Assembly: GCA_963920705.1 (NCBI GenBank)
Contig: OY987228.1
Coordinates: forward strand, 20,034,565 to 20,098,564
Length of the DNA stretch: 64,000 nucleotides
Direction of reading: 5' to 3'
DNA from: Odiellus spinosus
Taxonomy: Eukaryota > Arthropoda > Arachnida > Opiliones > Phalangiidae
Both the position numbers and the translations under genes were made by a program. Every line of letters begins with the position of its first letter. The stretch's first letter is position 1. Shown one piece after another: positions 36,117 through 50,352 of this stretch. The notes below the pieces were generated by a model. That model saw only the letters and a list, made by a program, of their open reading frames with translations, was not told the origin of the DNA and ran no database searches.

Positions 36117-37719
36117 GTCTCGTCCAGAAAGTCCTACATTTGTATGAAATTATAGTTAGTTCCAGAATAGAATTACGTCATAGGGGCCTATATCGGAAAA
36201 AATTGGTTTATTTTTCTTTGATCGGGAATAACGTCAAAGTGGTTTTCGGTCTTTGGTTGAAATTATCTTTTAAAAGCCTTTTACCTTGAAAACTTTTAAT
36301 ACCTTTCTCTTTTGCCTTATTTCATCAACCGGCTTAAAGGCAATATAGAGATAGCCAGGATGACACAAATACGGGTTTTGGTACAATTCTCTCGAATCCC
36401 GTCTTTCATCGTATTGCCTCTAAGCGTGTGGATGAACTTTAGTCCGTAGTCTCTTATCAACTTTCTAATTTTGCGCAATCAGAAATTTTTTGGGGGGGAA
36501 AGAAAGTTGATGAATAGAGTTTTGGCGTCGTAATTGCGTTAGAGCCACGCTTGGCTCGTTCATCACTGGCCACTTAAAAAATATCGAGACTAGAGAAAAG
36601 GAGAAAGAAGGATAGGAGATGAAGAGTGAGAGAGAATGAGAGGAGAGAGAGAAGAAAAAAAAGATCAAACTAGATTTTTAGTCCTGTTGCGCATTGAAAT
36701 TACCAATACCTTCCTCCAAATACCGTTAATCCAAGATAGAACAGATCTTTCAAACCTTCCAAATGATTTCTTAATTTCACTCTCACACGGACCACGGTGA
36801 ATATTTCAATACAAATTACCTTGGAATAGTTTCTAGGGTTACCACTAGGCTCCAAAAAGTCCATATTTTTTATTTCTAGGTACGTAAATTTCCCGAAAAT
36901 CGCAATTTGGTCTATTTTCAATATATCCAGCGAATATCTCGTCTGAATTTTTCATCTTCGTCAAAATTCTAAAACTTCTCTCCTGTGAGCACTATTCCGC
37001 GCGATTACTTACACACCCACCAATTTAGGAGCTATATTAAGGGCCCTATCTGCTCTAAAATTTGCCAATTTAAAATGTTTTTCCCTTCTGTACTCTGCTT
37101 AGCTTTGACTGTACAATTTGTTATGTACAACGTCGTCTGCTAAGCTATAAAAAAAGGCGACTTTAAAGGAGATTTTAAAACCGCAGATAGTCCCTTTAAG
37201 GTTCTGAAAAACGTTGTCGAGTAATTTTGAAGCGTTTGAAAGAGGAATTTCAAAATAAGAGAAGTTCAAATAAAAATAATTTTGGTGAATTTTCAAATTA
37301 CGGTAATTTCAGAACTCTATTTTCGGTGTGCGACTGGCTTTAGTAAATTTCGGTGTTAGAGGAAGCGTATAAAACGCTGTCTATCCGTTAAGTTTTTGAA
37401 GGAGAAAAATAGTCTCCCCGCGCTCTTTTCGCCCGCTGTTGCGTGAACATACATACTCGATGGGAACCTTTTTCTGTCATTGCGCGTTTTGTTAATATTC
37501 TTCCGACCAAAATTTTTCATCTCCATTAATCAAATTTCCTTAAAAATTCATTTCTCTCTTTACTCATTTCGCTTTCGTTAATATACGACCGTGAACAATG
37601 TCGCCCTAACGTTTTCTCTATTTACTCAACCACGAAACCCGCACCGATAGAGCGAGAATATTCTCAGACTCCGATTCTCTACGGATTACTGATCTCAATT
37701 CCGAGGAATAGAAAATTAT
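36117..37719. other. Noncoding stretch
   Basis: Purine-rich GAGA tract near 36595-36665; no gene seen. Confidence 0.5.
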
Positions 37720-37723
37720 TTAA

Positions 37724-37775
37724 AGGGAGAATGCAAAATAACGAGTTTTAATAGGCTTAATCCACCAGTTTCTCG
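37724..37775. mobile_element. Family D left-end fragment
   Basis: TTAA, then AGGGAGAATGCAAAATAACG and TAGGCTTAATCCACCAG, matching the start of family D; the rest is missing. Confidence 0.6.
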
Positions 37776-39282
37776 GCAACGAATGAGTTTATCTCGTGGG
37801 GCCCTTAGCGGTTTCAAGTTTTATTTATCAAATTTGCCAAGGATTAATCTTTATGGATTTCTTAAATAAACTTATAGGGCTGTGTATGTGTATAGTCAGT
37901 CGGTAAACACATAGTTCTTAATATAAACACGAAAACGTATTTCTATTTAAAATCGATACGCGTGAAAGTAATCCATTTTTTATATAAAGGTGTATATTAT
38001 ATTATTCCGCTTATAATTTGGGGTGAATTTCAATGTTTCGAATGTGTCTAATATTGTAAATAATGTTCCAAAAGAGGGAATATTTACATTTGGATAAATA
38101 CATAGATCGGGCGGGGTTAGAGGTCACTCTATATAGTATTATTTTAGTCACGCAAAATGATTATATACGTATCTGAGACAATTTTGTTTTCTCAATGTGA
38201 TAAAGAAACAACATTTGTAACACGCGATAAACGCGAAACTAAATAATACCTTAATTTTAACAATGGAAAAATATTCGTTATTAATCAAAAGCTTCCCCGC
38301 AAACTCGAAGGTCCTCTCTTAAATATTTTAGTTTAGAGGCAGTTTGTAAACCAGAAAAAGCAGCTCGGGATTAATAAACTTTTTCATTTTATTCACGCGA
38401 ACGTTTTTGAAACAAAAAAAGACTTCAAAGATAAAATTTTAAAGCTATAAACATGGATTTTATGATTTTTTGCTTTTTAGCAACTTAATTTTTTAATAAT
38501 TAACCTATAAGCGTATTTACTTTAAATGTATTTAAATCTTCATTTGATACACTTCAAAAGCCCTGTTTAATGGTGCGTTTGAATTAAATCGCAGATTGTA
38601 GAATGAGTGCTTAATTACCCGAGTATAAGAGTGAGTTGAGTTTATTATTTCATCCTTATTTCTTTTCAACGCGGGTCTCTTGACTTCTTCTTGTTTTCTA
38701 AGTCACTAGTCTATAAATAAATATGCGTGGGAAGTTTCTAACTAGCTAGTTTCGTCGTGCCGAGCTCAAAAGCAATGTTACAATTTTGTTTACGGCGAAA
38801 TATTCAAATATAGGTCCCGTTACTCGCAAAAAATAACTTTATTTCAAAGTTCTAAGCATTCCCAAAATATGATAAAAATTTTTTGAAAGGTTATATTTGT
38901 CATCTTCTCTTTTCGTATGAACCACAAATTGTTAACTAAACAAATATTATATATAAATTATACTTAAATTCAACTTTCATCTTCTTAAATTAAAATTTAT
39001 TTTATTTCGACCGTATTTAAGTGTTTAGAGGAAAATTTGGCTGTTCGTACGAATTGTACTTTATCAAAGCTGTTACTAGATGGCGATACCGTTCCAGTTT
39101 CGATCTATGACCTTAGCGATTGGACATTCTGGGGTCACGTGCACGCGGGGAATTTACTCTTTCGAAGCAGATGACAAAATATGACTTTTTAGAACTATTT
39201 CTATCATATTTTGGGAATGCTTAAAAATGAAAGTTGTTATTTTTCTTAATCAAAAAGGTGTTTCATTTATCCTTTTAATTAT
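37776..39282. other. Noncoding AT-rich stretch
   Basis: Nothing supportable. Confidence 0.5.
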
Positions 39283-39446
39283 ACATCCAATTTTAATTTT
39301 AAAAATTTCGAAAATGGTGATTATAAAATATGTTAATTTTTTTCTATGACATAATATATATATTTTGAATTGTTTTTTAACCATCTTTCCACAAATGCTA
39401 CTAAATTTTAATTTAAAATTCATGCAAAATCTGTGACAGCCTCACT
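39283..39446 (-). mobile_element. Family E element, partial, inverted
   Basis: AAATTTCGAAAATGGTGATT, TCCACAAATGCTACTAAATT and the end CTGTGACAGCCTCACT, followed by TTAA. The far half is missing. Confidence 0.6.
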
Positions 39447-39450
39447 TTAA

Positions 39451-41287
39451 ATATTTTTAAGATTACGAGAATAGTGAGATGGGAACTTCCCACTGAAGGA
39501 GTTTTTATAGACTTCTGATTTTATGGATTACGCTAGAGAAAACAATGAAAGTAATAAATTACAATGAAAGGTATTTAAAAGCTCTGGTGGTTATATCGAG
39601 ACTAATGGGTTTTCAGTTAAGCCTAAATATTTTAAAACTCCTCGTGAATACGTTAATAAATTGGTGCTATAAAGTTAAAAGCTCGCTGGCTTTATGGAGT
39701 TTGTGGCGTCTCTCGTTTGGTTTTTGTTGATACGTTGTCATGGAGACTACGCATCTAATGACCGTCGCGCCCTCCGCGTGCGTCGAGAAAAAAAAAATCA
39801 GTTAATATTATGTAAAACCGTCCTGCGTGTATGGTTTATTAAGGTACTAGTAAATCGACTCCGCAGCCCCTATCACACGCTGGTTTTTGTTGTTAACGAA
39901 CTAATTCGTCAAAGGGAGTGTGACACACCCACTCGTATACACTACATTTCCAAAACTATATATTTTTCGACAAAATTGGAAAGAATTACGTTTAAACGTA
40001 GAGAATACGGAAAAGGAGTAGCAGCTCCCACGCTCTACAAGCGTAAATAACGATGTTGCTCCAAAAGATCGAACACTAGAGTTTCCTGTTAAACCAAGCC
40101 CAAAGGAGTTTCAGTGACCTTGAGTTTAAATTACTCCTATTGGATAGATGTGACTCCGCCCACTAATTTAACAATACATGGGTCCCAATTTTGTCGTCTG
40201 CTTTGTAACAACTTTGGGGTCCCTATAATTCGTACAATCAGAACCGGAAGTTCCTCTGTTTGCGCGCAGAGATGCGCGTATATAGACCTAAGCGTAACTA
40301 AAGCGCAACAAAGGTGCCCCTGACTTGCTACTCCTTTTCTGTATTTTCTATGGTTTAAACTAGCAAAAACGGGACAATTTCAGAACATTGTAATTTATTA
40401 ACTCGCCATAGTTTTATTTTTACTGCCTAGATGGCGATAGCTTCCCATAAAATGGAAAAGTTACGGGCGTACGGACATTGGAAACGACGATTAAAGGGAG
40501 CGTGAAGTAATGAAACAATAGCTTACTTCATGCTCTATTTATATCGAAAATGCCTAGGGTGATTTGTTATATGTTTCTATTGAAATGTGGGGTGTATATA
40601 GTATATACTAAAGAATTCTGTATAAATAATTTAACTCAACAAATAATTAATAATTGAAATTCGCGTTTTGACCAGATTGTTTTCGAGAAAATTTGAAATT
40701 TCCAGAAAAGGAGCGTAGAAACATTAATTATTGGGCCATACTATCTCGCCAAAGTGGTTTTCGTTTTCGCGTACGCGATGACTTGCTTTTCGCGTTAACC
40801 GTGATCGAGCCATCTCTCTCTAACCCTGGTTTTTGAGTAACTAAATATAGTTTATACAAGGGGAGTCAATTTAAGTTTGTAACTCTTCTCGACTCTTCTA
40901 TATGTAACGCGTTTCATTATCCCTTTAAAACTTGAGAATAAATTTTAGATAAAGGAGAATGGGCAATGGTTCATGGAGAAGTTGGTTTAGAGCATTATGC
41001 CTCGTTACTAATTCTCAACAATTCTTGGATATTAGCTACGATTACCCGGTAACGCGCTTTACGTGCCATCACGTCGGACCTTTCCTAGGACCTCGATCTG
41101 CAGTACGCATTCCCTTTAGACGCGGCGCAAGTAGCCCAATTCGAACAACCCGTTAAAGTTTTAAAGGAATTAACCAAGCGAGGGTTCTTTATTGTTTTTT
41201 TTCCCCTTTTAAGGTCGTCTGTACGAGTATTTTTAGCTAGACCCTATACTTGTATAGGTTCTAGCTAGTGTTTTGAGTCGTGCTGGT
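39451..41287. other. Noncoding stretch
   Basis: Includes the small hairpin after TTAA at 40495-40535. A 118-codon frame at 39694-40050 has no recognisable domain and normal AT-rich composition; not called. Confidence 0.45.
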
Positions 41288-41368
41288 AGTCTGAAGTCTG
41301 AAGTCTGAAGTCAGAAGTCAGAAGTCTGAAGTCTGAAGTCTGAAGTCTGAAGTCTGAAGTCTGAAGTC
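41288..41368. repeat. 7-bp tandem array (AGTCTGA)
   Basis: Eleven full units plus AGTC, 81 bp. Two adjacent units read AGTCAGA. It lies about 450 bp before the 14-bp satellite. Confidence 0.95.
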
Positions 41369-41650
41369 GGTGTCCCAGAAATGACGAAAAACGTCATCGT
41401 ATCGAAAAAACATTCGTTTCTTATCCACCAGACGTCACGACGTGATGTCCCAGACAAATTTAAAATATCTATTTTTTTTAAGATATCGATTTTCCACCAA
41501 GTGGTCTCCCGAATTTCGGAAAAAACCGCGTCGCGCTCGAAGCTTCATAGCTTTGCGATCGAGAGTTGGACGCTCATCCTCGTTACCACGGGTAATTGGT
41601 TAAACTTTAGCGAAAAACTCCTTATATCTTCATAGATATACAATACAGAA

Positions 41651-41820
41651 AACAAGTCGTTGTTAATAAAGGGTCGTCGAGAACGAGATAAAAGGTAGCT
41701 TATGAAGGTTTCGGTTCTAGTCTGTCAGTAATGAAAACTCAAAAACAACAAACAAGTCGTCGCGAACGAGATAATAAGGGAGCTTATGCGTGTTGGGTTT
41801 GAGTATGTCAGAAATAAAAT
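41651..41820. repeat. Imperfect direct duplication bordering the satellite
   Basis: Two copies beginning AACAAGTCGT at 41651 and 41751, each with GAACGAGATAA, AGCTTATG and GTCAGnAATGAAA-like parts. The second copy runs straight into the satellite. Confidence 0.7.
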
Positions 41821-41824
41821 ATTT

Positions 41825-44800
41825 GATTTGAAAAACATGATTTGAAAAACATGATTTGAAAAACATGATTTGAAAAACATGATTTGAAAAACATGATTTG
41901 AAAAACATGATTTGAAAAACATGATTTGAAAAACATGATTTGAAAAACATGATTTGAAAAACATGATTTGAAAAACATGATTTGAAAAACATGATTTGAA
42001 AAACATGATTTGAAAAACATGATTTGAAAAACATGATTTGAAAAACATGATTTGAAAAACATGATTTGAAAAACATGATTTGAAAAACATGATTTGAAAA
42101 ACATGATTTGAAAAACATGATTTGAAAAACATGATTTGAAAAACATGATTTGAAAAACATGATTTGAAAAACATGATTTGAAAAACATGATTTGAAAAAC
42201 ATGATTTGAAAAACATGATTTGAAAAACATGATTTGAAAAACATGATTTGAAAAACATGATTTGAAAAACATGATTTGAAAAACATGATTTGAAAAACAT
42301 GATTTGAAAAACATGATTTGAAAAACATGATTTGAAAAACATGATTTGAAAAACATGATTTGAAAAACATGATTTGAAAAACATGATTTGAAAAACATGA
42401 TTTGAAAAACATGATTTGAAAAACATGATTTGAAAAACATGATTTGAAAAACATGATTTGAAAAACATGATTTGAAAAACATGATTTGAAAAACATGATT
42501 TGAAAAACATGATTTGAAAAACATGATTTGAAAAACATGATTTGAAAAACATGATTTGAAAAACATGATTTGAAAAACATGATTTGAAAAACATGATTTG
42601 AAAAACATGATTTGAAAAACATGATTTGAAAAACATGATTTGAAAAACATGATTTGAAAAACATGATTTGAAAAACATGATTTGAAAAACATGATTTGAA
42701 AAACATGATTTGAAAAACATGATTTGAAAAACATGATTTGAAAAACATGATTTGAAAAACATGATTTGAAAAACATGATTTGAAAAACATGATTTGAAAA
42801 ACATGATTTGAAAAACATGATTTGAAAAACATGATTTGAAAAACATGATTTGAAAAACATGATTTGAAAAACATGATTTGAAAAACATGATTTGAAAAAC
42901 ATGATTTGAAAAACATGATTTGAAAAACATGATTTGAAAAACATGATTTGAAAAACATGATTTGAAAAACATGATTTGAAAAACATGATTTGAAAAACAT
43001 GATTTGAAAAACATGATTTGAAAAACATGATTTGAAAAACATGATTTGAAAAACATGATTTGAAAAACATGATTTGAAAAACATGATTTGAAAAACATGA
43101 TTTGAAAAACATGATTTGAAAAACATGATTTGAAAAACATGATTTGAAAAACATGATTTGAAAAACATGATTTGAAAAACATGATTTGAAAAACATGATT
43201 TGAAAAACATGATTTGAAAAACATGATTTGAAAAACATGATTTGAAAAACATGATTTGAAAAACATGATTTGAAAAACATGATTTGAAAAACATGATTTG
43301 AAAAACATGATTTGAAAAACATGATTTGAAAAACATGATTTGAAAAACATGATTTGAAAAACATGATTTGAAAAACATGATTTGAAAAACATGATTTGAA
43401 AAACATGATTTGAAAAACATGATTTGAAAAACATGATTTGAAAAACATGATTTGAAAAACATGATTTGAAAAACATGATTTGAAAAACATGATTTGAAAA
43501 ACATGATTTGAAAAACATGATTTGAAAAACATGATTTGAAAAACATGATTTGAAAAACATGATTTGAAAAACATGATTTGAAAAACATGATTTGAAAAAC
43601 ATGATTTGAAAAACATGATTTGAAAAACATGATTTGAAAAACATGATTTGAAAAACATGATTTGAAAAACATGATTTGAAAAACATGATTTGAAAAACAT
43701 GATTTGAAAAACATGATTTGAAAAACATGATTTGAAAAACATGATTTGAAAAACATGATTTGAAAAACATGATTTGAAAAACATGATTTGAAAAACATGA
43801 TTTGAAAAACATGATTTGAAAAACATGATTTGAAAAACATGATTTGAAAAACATGATTTGAAAAACATGATTTGAAAAACATGATTTGAAAAACATGATT
43901 TGAAAAACATGATTTGAAAAACATGATTTGAAAAACATGATTTGAAAAACATGATTTGAAAAACATGATTTGAAAAACATGATTTGAAAAACATGATTTG
44001 AAAAACATGATTTGAAAAACATGATTTGAAAAACATGATTTGAAAAACATGATTTGAAAAACATGATTTGAAAAACATGATTTGAAAAACATGATTTGAA
44101 AAACATGATTTGAAAAACATGATTTGAAAAACATGATTTGAAAAACATGATTTGAAAAACATGATTTGAAAAACATGATTTGAAAAACATGATTTGAAAA
44201 ACATGATTTGAAAAACATGATTTGAAAAACATGATTTGAAAAACATGATTTGAAAAACATGATTTGAAAAACATGATTTGAAAAACATGATTTGAAAAAC
44301 ATGATTTGAAAAACATGATTTGAAAAACATGATTTGAAAAACATGATTTGAAAAACATGATTTGAAAAACATGATTTGAAAAACATGATTTGAAAAACAT
44401 GATTTGAAAAACATGATTTGAAAAACATGATTTGAAAAACATGATTTGAAAAACATGATTTGAAAAACATGATTTGAAAAACATGATTTGAAAAACATGA
44501 TTTGAAAAACATGATTTGAAAAACATGATTTGAAAAACATGATTTGAAAAACATGATTTGAAAAACATGATTTGAAAAACATGATTTGAAAAACATGATT
44601 TGAAAAACATGATTTGAAAAACATGATTTGAAAAACATGATTTGAAAAACATGATTTGAAAAACATGATTTGAAAAACATGATTTGAAAAACATGATTTG
44701 AAAAACATGATTTGAAAAACATGATTTGAAAAACATGATTTGAAAAACATGATTTGAAAAACATGATTTGAAAAACATGATTTGAAAAACATGATTTGAA

Positions 44801-47800
44801 AAACATGATTTGAAAAACATGATTTGAAAAACATGATTTGAAAAACATGATTTGAAAAACATGATTTGAAAAACATGATTTGAAAAACATGATTTGAAAA
44901 ACATGATTTGAAAAACATGATTTGAAAAACATGATTTGAAAAACATGATTTGAAAAACATGATTTGAAAAACATGATTTGAAAAACATGATTTGAAAAAC
45001 ATGATTTGAAAAACATGATTTGAAAAACATGATTTGAAAAACATGATTTGAAAAACATGATTTGAAAAACATGATTTGAAAAACATGATTTGAAAAACAT
45101 GATTTGAAAAACATGATTTGAAAAACATGATTTGAAAAACATGATTTGAAAAACATGATTTGAAAAACATGATTTGAAAAACATGATTTGAAAAACATGA
45201 TTTGAAAAACATGATTTGAAAAACATGATTTGAAAAACATGATTTGAAAAACATGATTTGAAAAACATGATTTGAAAAACATGATTTGAAAAACATGATT
45301 TGAAAAACATGATTTGAAAAACATGATTTGAAAAACATGATTTGAAAAACATGATTTGAAAAACATGATTTGAAAAACATGATTTGAAAAACATGATTTG
45401 AAAAACATGATTTGAAAAACATGATTTGAAAAACATGATTTGAAAAACATGATTTGAAAAACATGATTTGAAAAACATGATTTGAAAAACATGATTTGAA
45501 AAACATGATTTGAAAAACATGATTTGAAAAACATGATTTGAAAAACATGATTTGAAAAACATGATTTGAAAAACATGATTTGAAAAACATGATTTGAAAA
45601 ACATGATTTGAAAAACATGATTTGAAAAACATGATTTGAAAAACATGATTTGAAAAACATGATTTGAAAAACATGATTTGAAAAACATGATTTGAAAAAC
45701 ATGATTTGAAAAACATGATTTGAAAAACATGATTTGAAAAACATGATTTGAAAAACATGATTTGAAAAACATGATTTGAAAAACATGATTTGAAAAACAT
45801 GATTTGAAAAACATGATTTGAAAAACATGATTTGAAAAACATGATTTGAAAAACATGATTTGAAAAACATGATTTGAAAAACATGATTTGAAAAACATGA
45901 TTTGAAAAACATGATTTGAAAAACATGATTTGAAAAACATGATTTGAAAAACATGATTTGAAAAACATGATTTGAAAAACATGATTTGAAAAACATGATT
46001 TGAAAAACATGATTTGAAAAACATGATTTGAAAAACATGATTTGAAAAACATGATTTGAAAAACATGATTTGAAAAACATGATTTGAAAAACATGATTTG
46101 AAAAACATGATTTGAAAAACATGATTTGAAAAACATGATTTGAAAAACATGATTTGAAAAACATGATTTGAAAAACATGATTTGAAAAACATGATTTGAA
46201 AAACATGATTTGAAAAACATGATTTGAAAAACATGATTTGAAAAACATGATTTGAAAAACATGATTTGAAAAACATGATTTGAAAAACATGATTTGAAAA
46301 ACATGATTTGAAAAACATGATTTGAAAAACATGATTTGAAAAACATGATTTGAAAAACATGATTTGAAAAACATGATTTGAAAAACATGATTTGAAAAAC
46401 ATGATTTGAAAAACATGATTTGAAAAACATGATTTGAAAAACATGATTTGAAAAACATGATTTGAAAAACATGATTTGAAAAACATGATTTGAAAAACAT
46501 GATTTGAAAAACATGATTTGAAAAACATGATTTGAAAAACATGATTTGAAAAACATGATTTGAAAAACATGATTTGAAAAACATGATTTGAAAAACATGA
46601 TTTGAAAAACATGATTTGAAAAACATGATTTGAAAAACATGATTTGAAAAACATGATTTGAAAAACATGATTTGAAAAACATGATTTGAAAAACATGATT
46701 TGAAAAACATGATTTGAAAAACATGATTTGAAAAACATGATTTGAAAAACATGATTTGAAAAACATGATTTGAAAAACATGATTTGAAAAACATGATTTG
46801 AAAAACATGATTTGAAAAACATGATTTGAAAAACATGATTTGAAAAACATGATTTGAAAAACATGATTTGAAAAACATGATTTGAAAAACATGATTTGAA
46901 AAACATGATTTGAAAAACATGATTTGAAAAACATGATTTGAAAAACATGATTTGAAAAACATGATTTGAAAAACATGATTTGAAAAACATGATTTGAAAA
47001 ACATGATTTGAAAAACATGATTTGAAAAACATGATTTGAAAAACATGATTTGAAAAACATGATTTGAAAAACATGATTTGAAAAACATGATTTGAAAAAC
47101 ATGATTTGAAAAACATGATTTGAAAAACATGATTTGAAAAACATGATTTGAAAAACATGATTTGAAAAACATGATTTGAAAAACATGATTTGAAAAACAT
47201 GATTTGAAAAACATGATTTGAAAAACATGATTTGAAAAACATGATTTGAAAAACATGATTTGAAAAACATGATTTGAAAAACATGATTTGAAAAACATGA
47301 TTTGAAAAACATGATTTGAAAAACATGATTTGAAAAACATGATTTGAAAAACATGATTTGAAAAACATGATTTGAAAAACATGATTTGAAAAACATGATT
47401 TGAAAAACATGATTTGAAAAACATGATTTGAAAAACATGATTTGAAAAACATGATTTGAAAAACATGATTTGAAAAACATGATTTGAAAAACATGATTTG
47501 AAAAACATGATTTGAAAAACATGATTTGAAAAACATGATTTGAAAAACATGATTTGAAAAACATGATTTGAAAAACATGATTTGAAAAACATGATTTGAA
47601 AAACATGATTTGAAAAACATGATTTGAAAAACATGATTTGAAAAACATGATTTGAAAAACATGATTTGAAAAACATGATTTGAAAAACATGATTTGAAAA
47701 ACATGATTTGAAAAACATGATTTGAAAAACATGATTTGAAAAACATGATTTGAAAAACATGATTTGAAAAACATGATTTGAAAAACATGATTTGAAAAAC

Positions 47801-47828
47801 ATGATTTGAAAAACATGATTTGAAAAAC
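41825..47828. repeat. 14-bp satellite, about 429 perfect copies
   Basis: Unit GATTTGAAAAACAT (3 G/C of 14). It spans 6,004 bp, which is 428 units plus 12 bases. I see no variant unit, and the start and end are in the same register, so there is no net insertion or deletion. The reverse strand has no stop in any frame. Because 14 is not a multiple of 3, all three frames give the same 14-residue cycle MFFKSCFSNHVFQI for about 2,020 codons. The forward strand has TGA stops. I treat this as a satellite, not a protein gene. Confidence 0.97.
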
Positions 47829-50064
47829 TTCGTGTTTAAAGGGATCTAGAAACGCCATTCAAATTGTTCAAAGAGCGTTTATGCATGCATAACAAGCCCC
47901 TGCTATAGCATAATTCTTTTCAGCCTCTTTTACTATGTCATGGGTCTAGCTATTCTATGGGCTTGACCATCTTGTTTCTTTTGTCTTCGTGAGAAGAGTT
48001 ATAACGAACAAGGAGTGACTTTTAGCCACGTTCACACTGTAGAAACTCTTTTAAACTTTTTTGAAAAGGTTTGGCTGTGGTCTAACTCGCACCTTCGACG
48101 CCTTTCGCTCGCTTTCTTTATTGTAAATGGCGCATGCATATGGGATTTTAACACGCCAATTTGATTAGAAAAAAATATAAAAAAAAAAAATTGGCGACGA
48201 AATCTTTGTGTTCCCCATTCGCTGATAGAAACGACTCAAAATTTTAAAAAATAGGAAATCCCAAATTACCAGATAGCCAAAATGGTGCTAAGCCATTCAG
48301 GTGTAAATATCCTTCGCGAAAATTGATCTATTAGCTTAAAAAGTTGATTTTAACATTTAAAAAGGATTCGTTCGAAGTCAGCTGTGTCGTGTATGAACTT
48401 AGCCTATTTCATTTCGTATTATATTTTTAACGTTTTATCTTCTTTATTTTTTTAAAGAGTCTATCTTTATTGGGTGATTTAAGCCGCAACTTTAGTCTTT
48501 TGGCGAAATGCTCTTTTAAGGATAAATTATGAGTTACTTTACGTTCGAATTGTAGATGGTTATGGAACCTTAATTTGGAAGATCCTGTAAGATGAAGATA
48601 AGAAAGAAGGCTAAATATCTATTGAATTTATTGTCTTTTTTATATATTACGTATAATATATAAAAAAGGCAATAAATTCCTTGTCAAGGTTTTCGAGTTT
48701 AGATATTATATATTCCACTCAAAATGATTAAAGTAACGCGTGCAACGGTCCTTATAATTTCGGGGCCCCAAATATTTTTCTTCGGCTATAGGCAATTACC
48801 GCTAGAACTTATACTCTGGCACTGAATTCGGGCTCTTATACTTACTCCAAGTTGAAATTTAACGATGGTTTTATAAATACTAGCAATTGCCCCTCAAAAA
48901 TGACCAGCTTTAAAAATGATTTTTAATAAAGTTAATATATTATAATTACCGCAATTCCTCTTAACTTTGTGTCAGTTAATATTTTCATTCACGAAACTAA
49001 ATTTATCTTAAAAACTATTGTTAAACATCGCAAAAAAAAAAACATAACCTATCTTAATTATAAAGCGATTAAGTTCCAATAAATTAATTAAATTAAAACT
49101 TCGAGTAAAACTTCTCAATGAAGTTTTACTTCATGTATGATTTTTCTGACGTTGTTGTTGTGTTTAAACTTTAGCGTTAGTGGCCGACAAACAGACGTCG
49201 TTACGTAGAGAATTATAATATAATTTTATATGATAATATTGGAAAAAGGGTTAAGGTACTTTTAATAGCGAGATTAATATCAAATACATTTTAATGAAAT
49301 AGACAAAAAAAAATTTTTATTTAAGGGAATCCATTATTTAGATCGGAATTATCAAATTCAAATAGAGGGCAACCCTGGTTCCTGCTTGAAAAAGAATATT
49401 CTTAATGGTTGCTGATTTTTCTAACCAAAACACGTACACTTCGGGCTGTCTCCGGTTTTCAGAGTAATTTTTAGCGTTTCCGCTCACGTCTGTAAGCTAT
49501 TTCACTCGTTCTTTTATTCCCCTAGCTGCTCCCTTCGCCGGGTCACGCTCATCCAGTCATCCTCCTAACATCCAATCAGAGCACCCGACTAGATAAGAGA
49601 GGTCACGGAGACAAAGACTGGGGGCTATTTTTTGCGGCTGTTTTCTCGTTAGTCCCAAAGCTTTAGCTCGCCTCTTTCTCCCTCTGTCTTTGCTGGTGTT
49701 TTTTTTGGTGAGAATATGGTCCCGGAACTGCAATCCTTTTTCTACTTTTAGTACTTGGCCAGTTTCCTATCTTCCAAAATTTCTTTCTTGGTTCCCAGTT
49801 GCTCGTTCGTCATCTCTTTCTTCGCTCGTAAATCACCCCTTTTCTTCGTGGTCCGGTCCTATATTTTGGCCATATATAGGGACCGGAATACTTTTTCACT
49901 GGCGCGAAAAGAAACATTCCTAATCTAAATAACCTTATCTCTCCCCAAACACGGTTGTTAGATAAAGAAAATGGAGACAAATCTTTGCTTATTCGCTCAA
50001 CCCTATTCGAAGCATTCATAACCAAATATTACAGTTAATATCGTAAATAAACCGATGTGAACGG
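47829..50064. other. Noncoding stretch
   Basis: Contains the hairpin at 48624-48679 and a CGTTCACACTG end-like motif near 48029. No gene seen. Confidence 0.5.
48624..48679. repeat. Near-perfect 56-bp palindrome
   Basis: GAATTTATTGTCTTTTTTAT and its complement meet almost without a loop at an ACGT centre, with one mismatch seen. Confidence 0.85.
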
Positions 50065-50352
50065 AATAGTCCTGGTCGATTTCCAAAACCGGAAGTCTAG
50101 AGAACCTCGCGAAAATTTTGGCGGGGAAAACTTTTTGTCACGTGATCGTCCGCCATCTTTTTGTAGTGTGAAAATAGCTACAGACTAACCAACGCCTCCT
50201 ATACTTTATCATATAGGAAGCGTTGGACTAACAACTTGAATTTGGTTTGTGGGAAATAAAATTAGAAATAGTCTGGCAGCCTGTTACTACAAAAAGATGG
50301 CGGCGCGGCTATGAGACATTGGCCCATTTCCGGCAAATCGACCAGGACTATT
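50065..50352. mobile_element. Triple nested inverted repeat
   Basis: Outer pair: AATAGTCCTGGTCGATTT (50065) and its complement ending at 50352. Middle pair: CGCCATCTTTTTGTAGT (50151) and its complement ending at 50302. Inner pair: CCAACGCCTCCTATA (50189) and TATAGGAAGCGTTGG (ending 50226). A flanking target repeat is not clear. It is probably a foldback element, or one element inserted in another. Confidence 0.75.

Noticed and set aside
39694..40050. 118-codon forward frame
   Set aside because: No recognisable domain or conservation signal; could be chance, so not called a gene.
41288..47828. CRISPR array
   Set aside because: The repeats are contiguous with no spacers, in a eukaryotic genome.
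41717..47858. Three reverse-strand open frames of about 2,020 codons
   Set aside because: They are the same 14-residue cycle in all three frames of a 14-bp satellite, with no unique domain and only short non-repeat ends.
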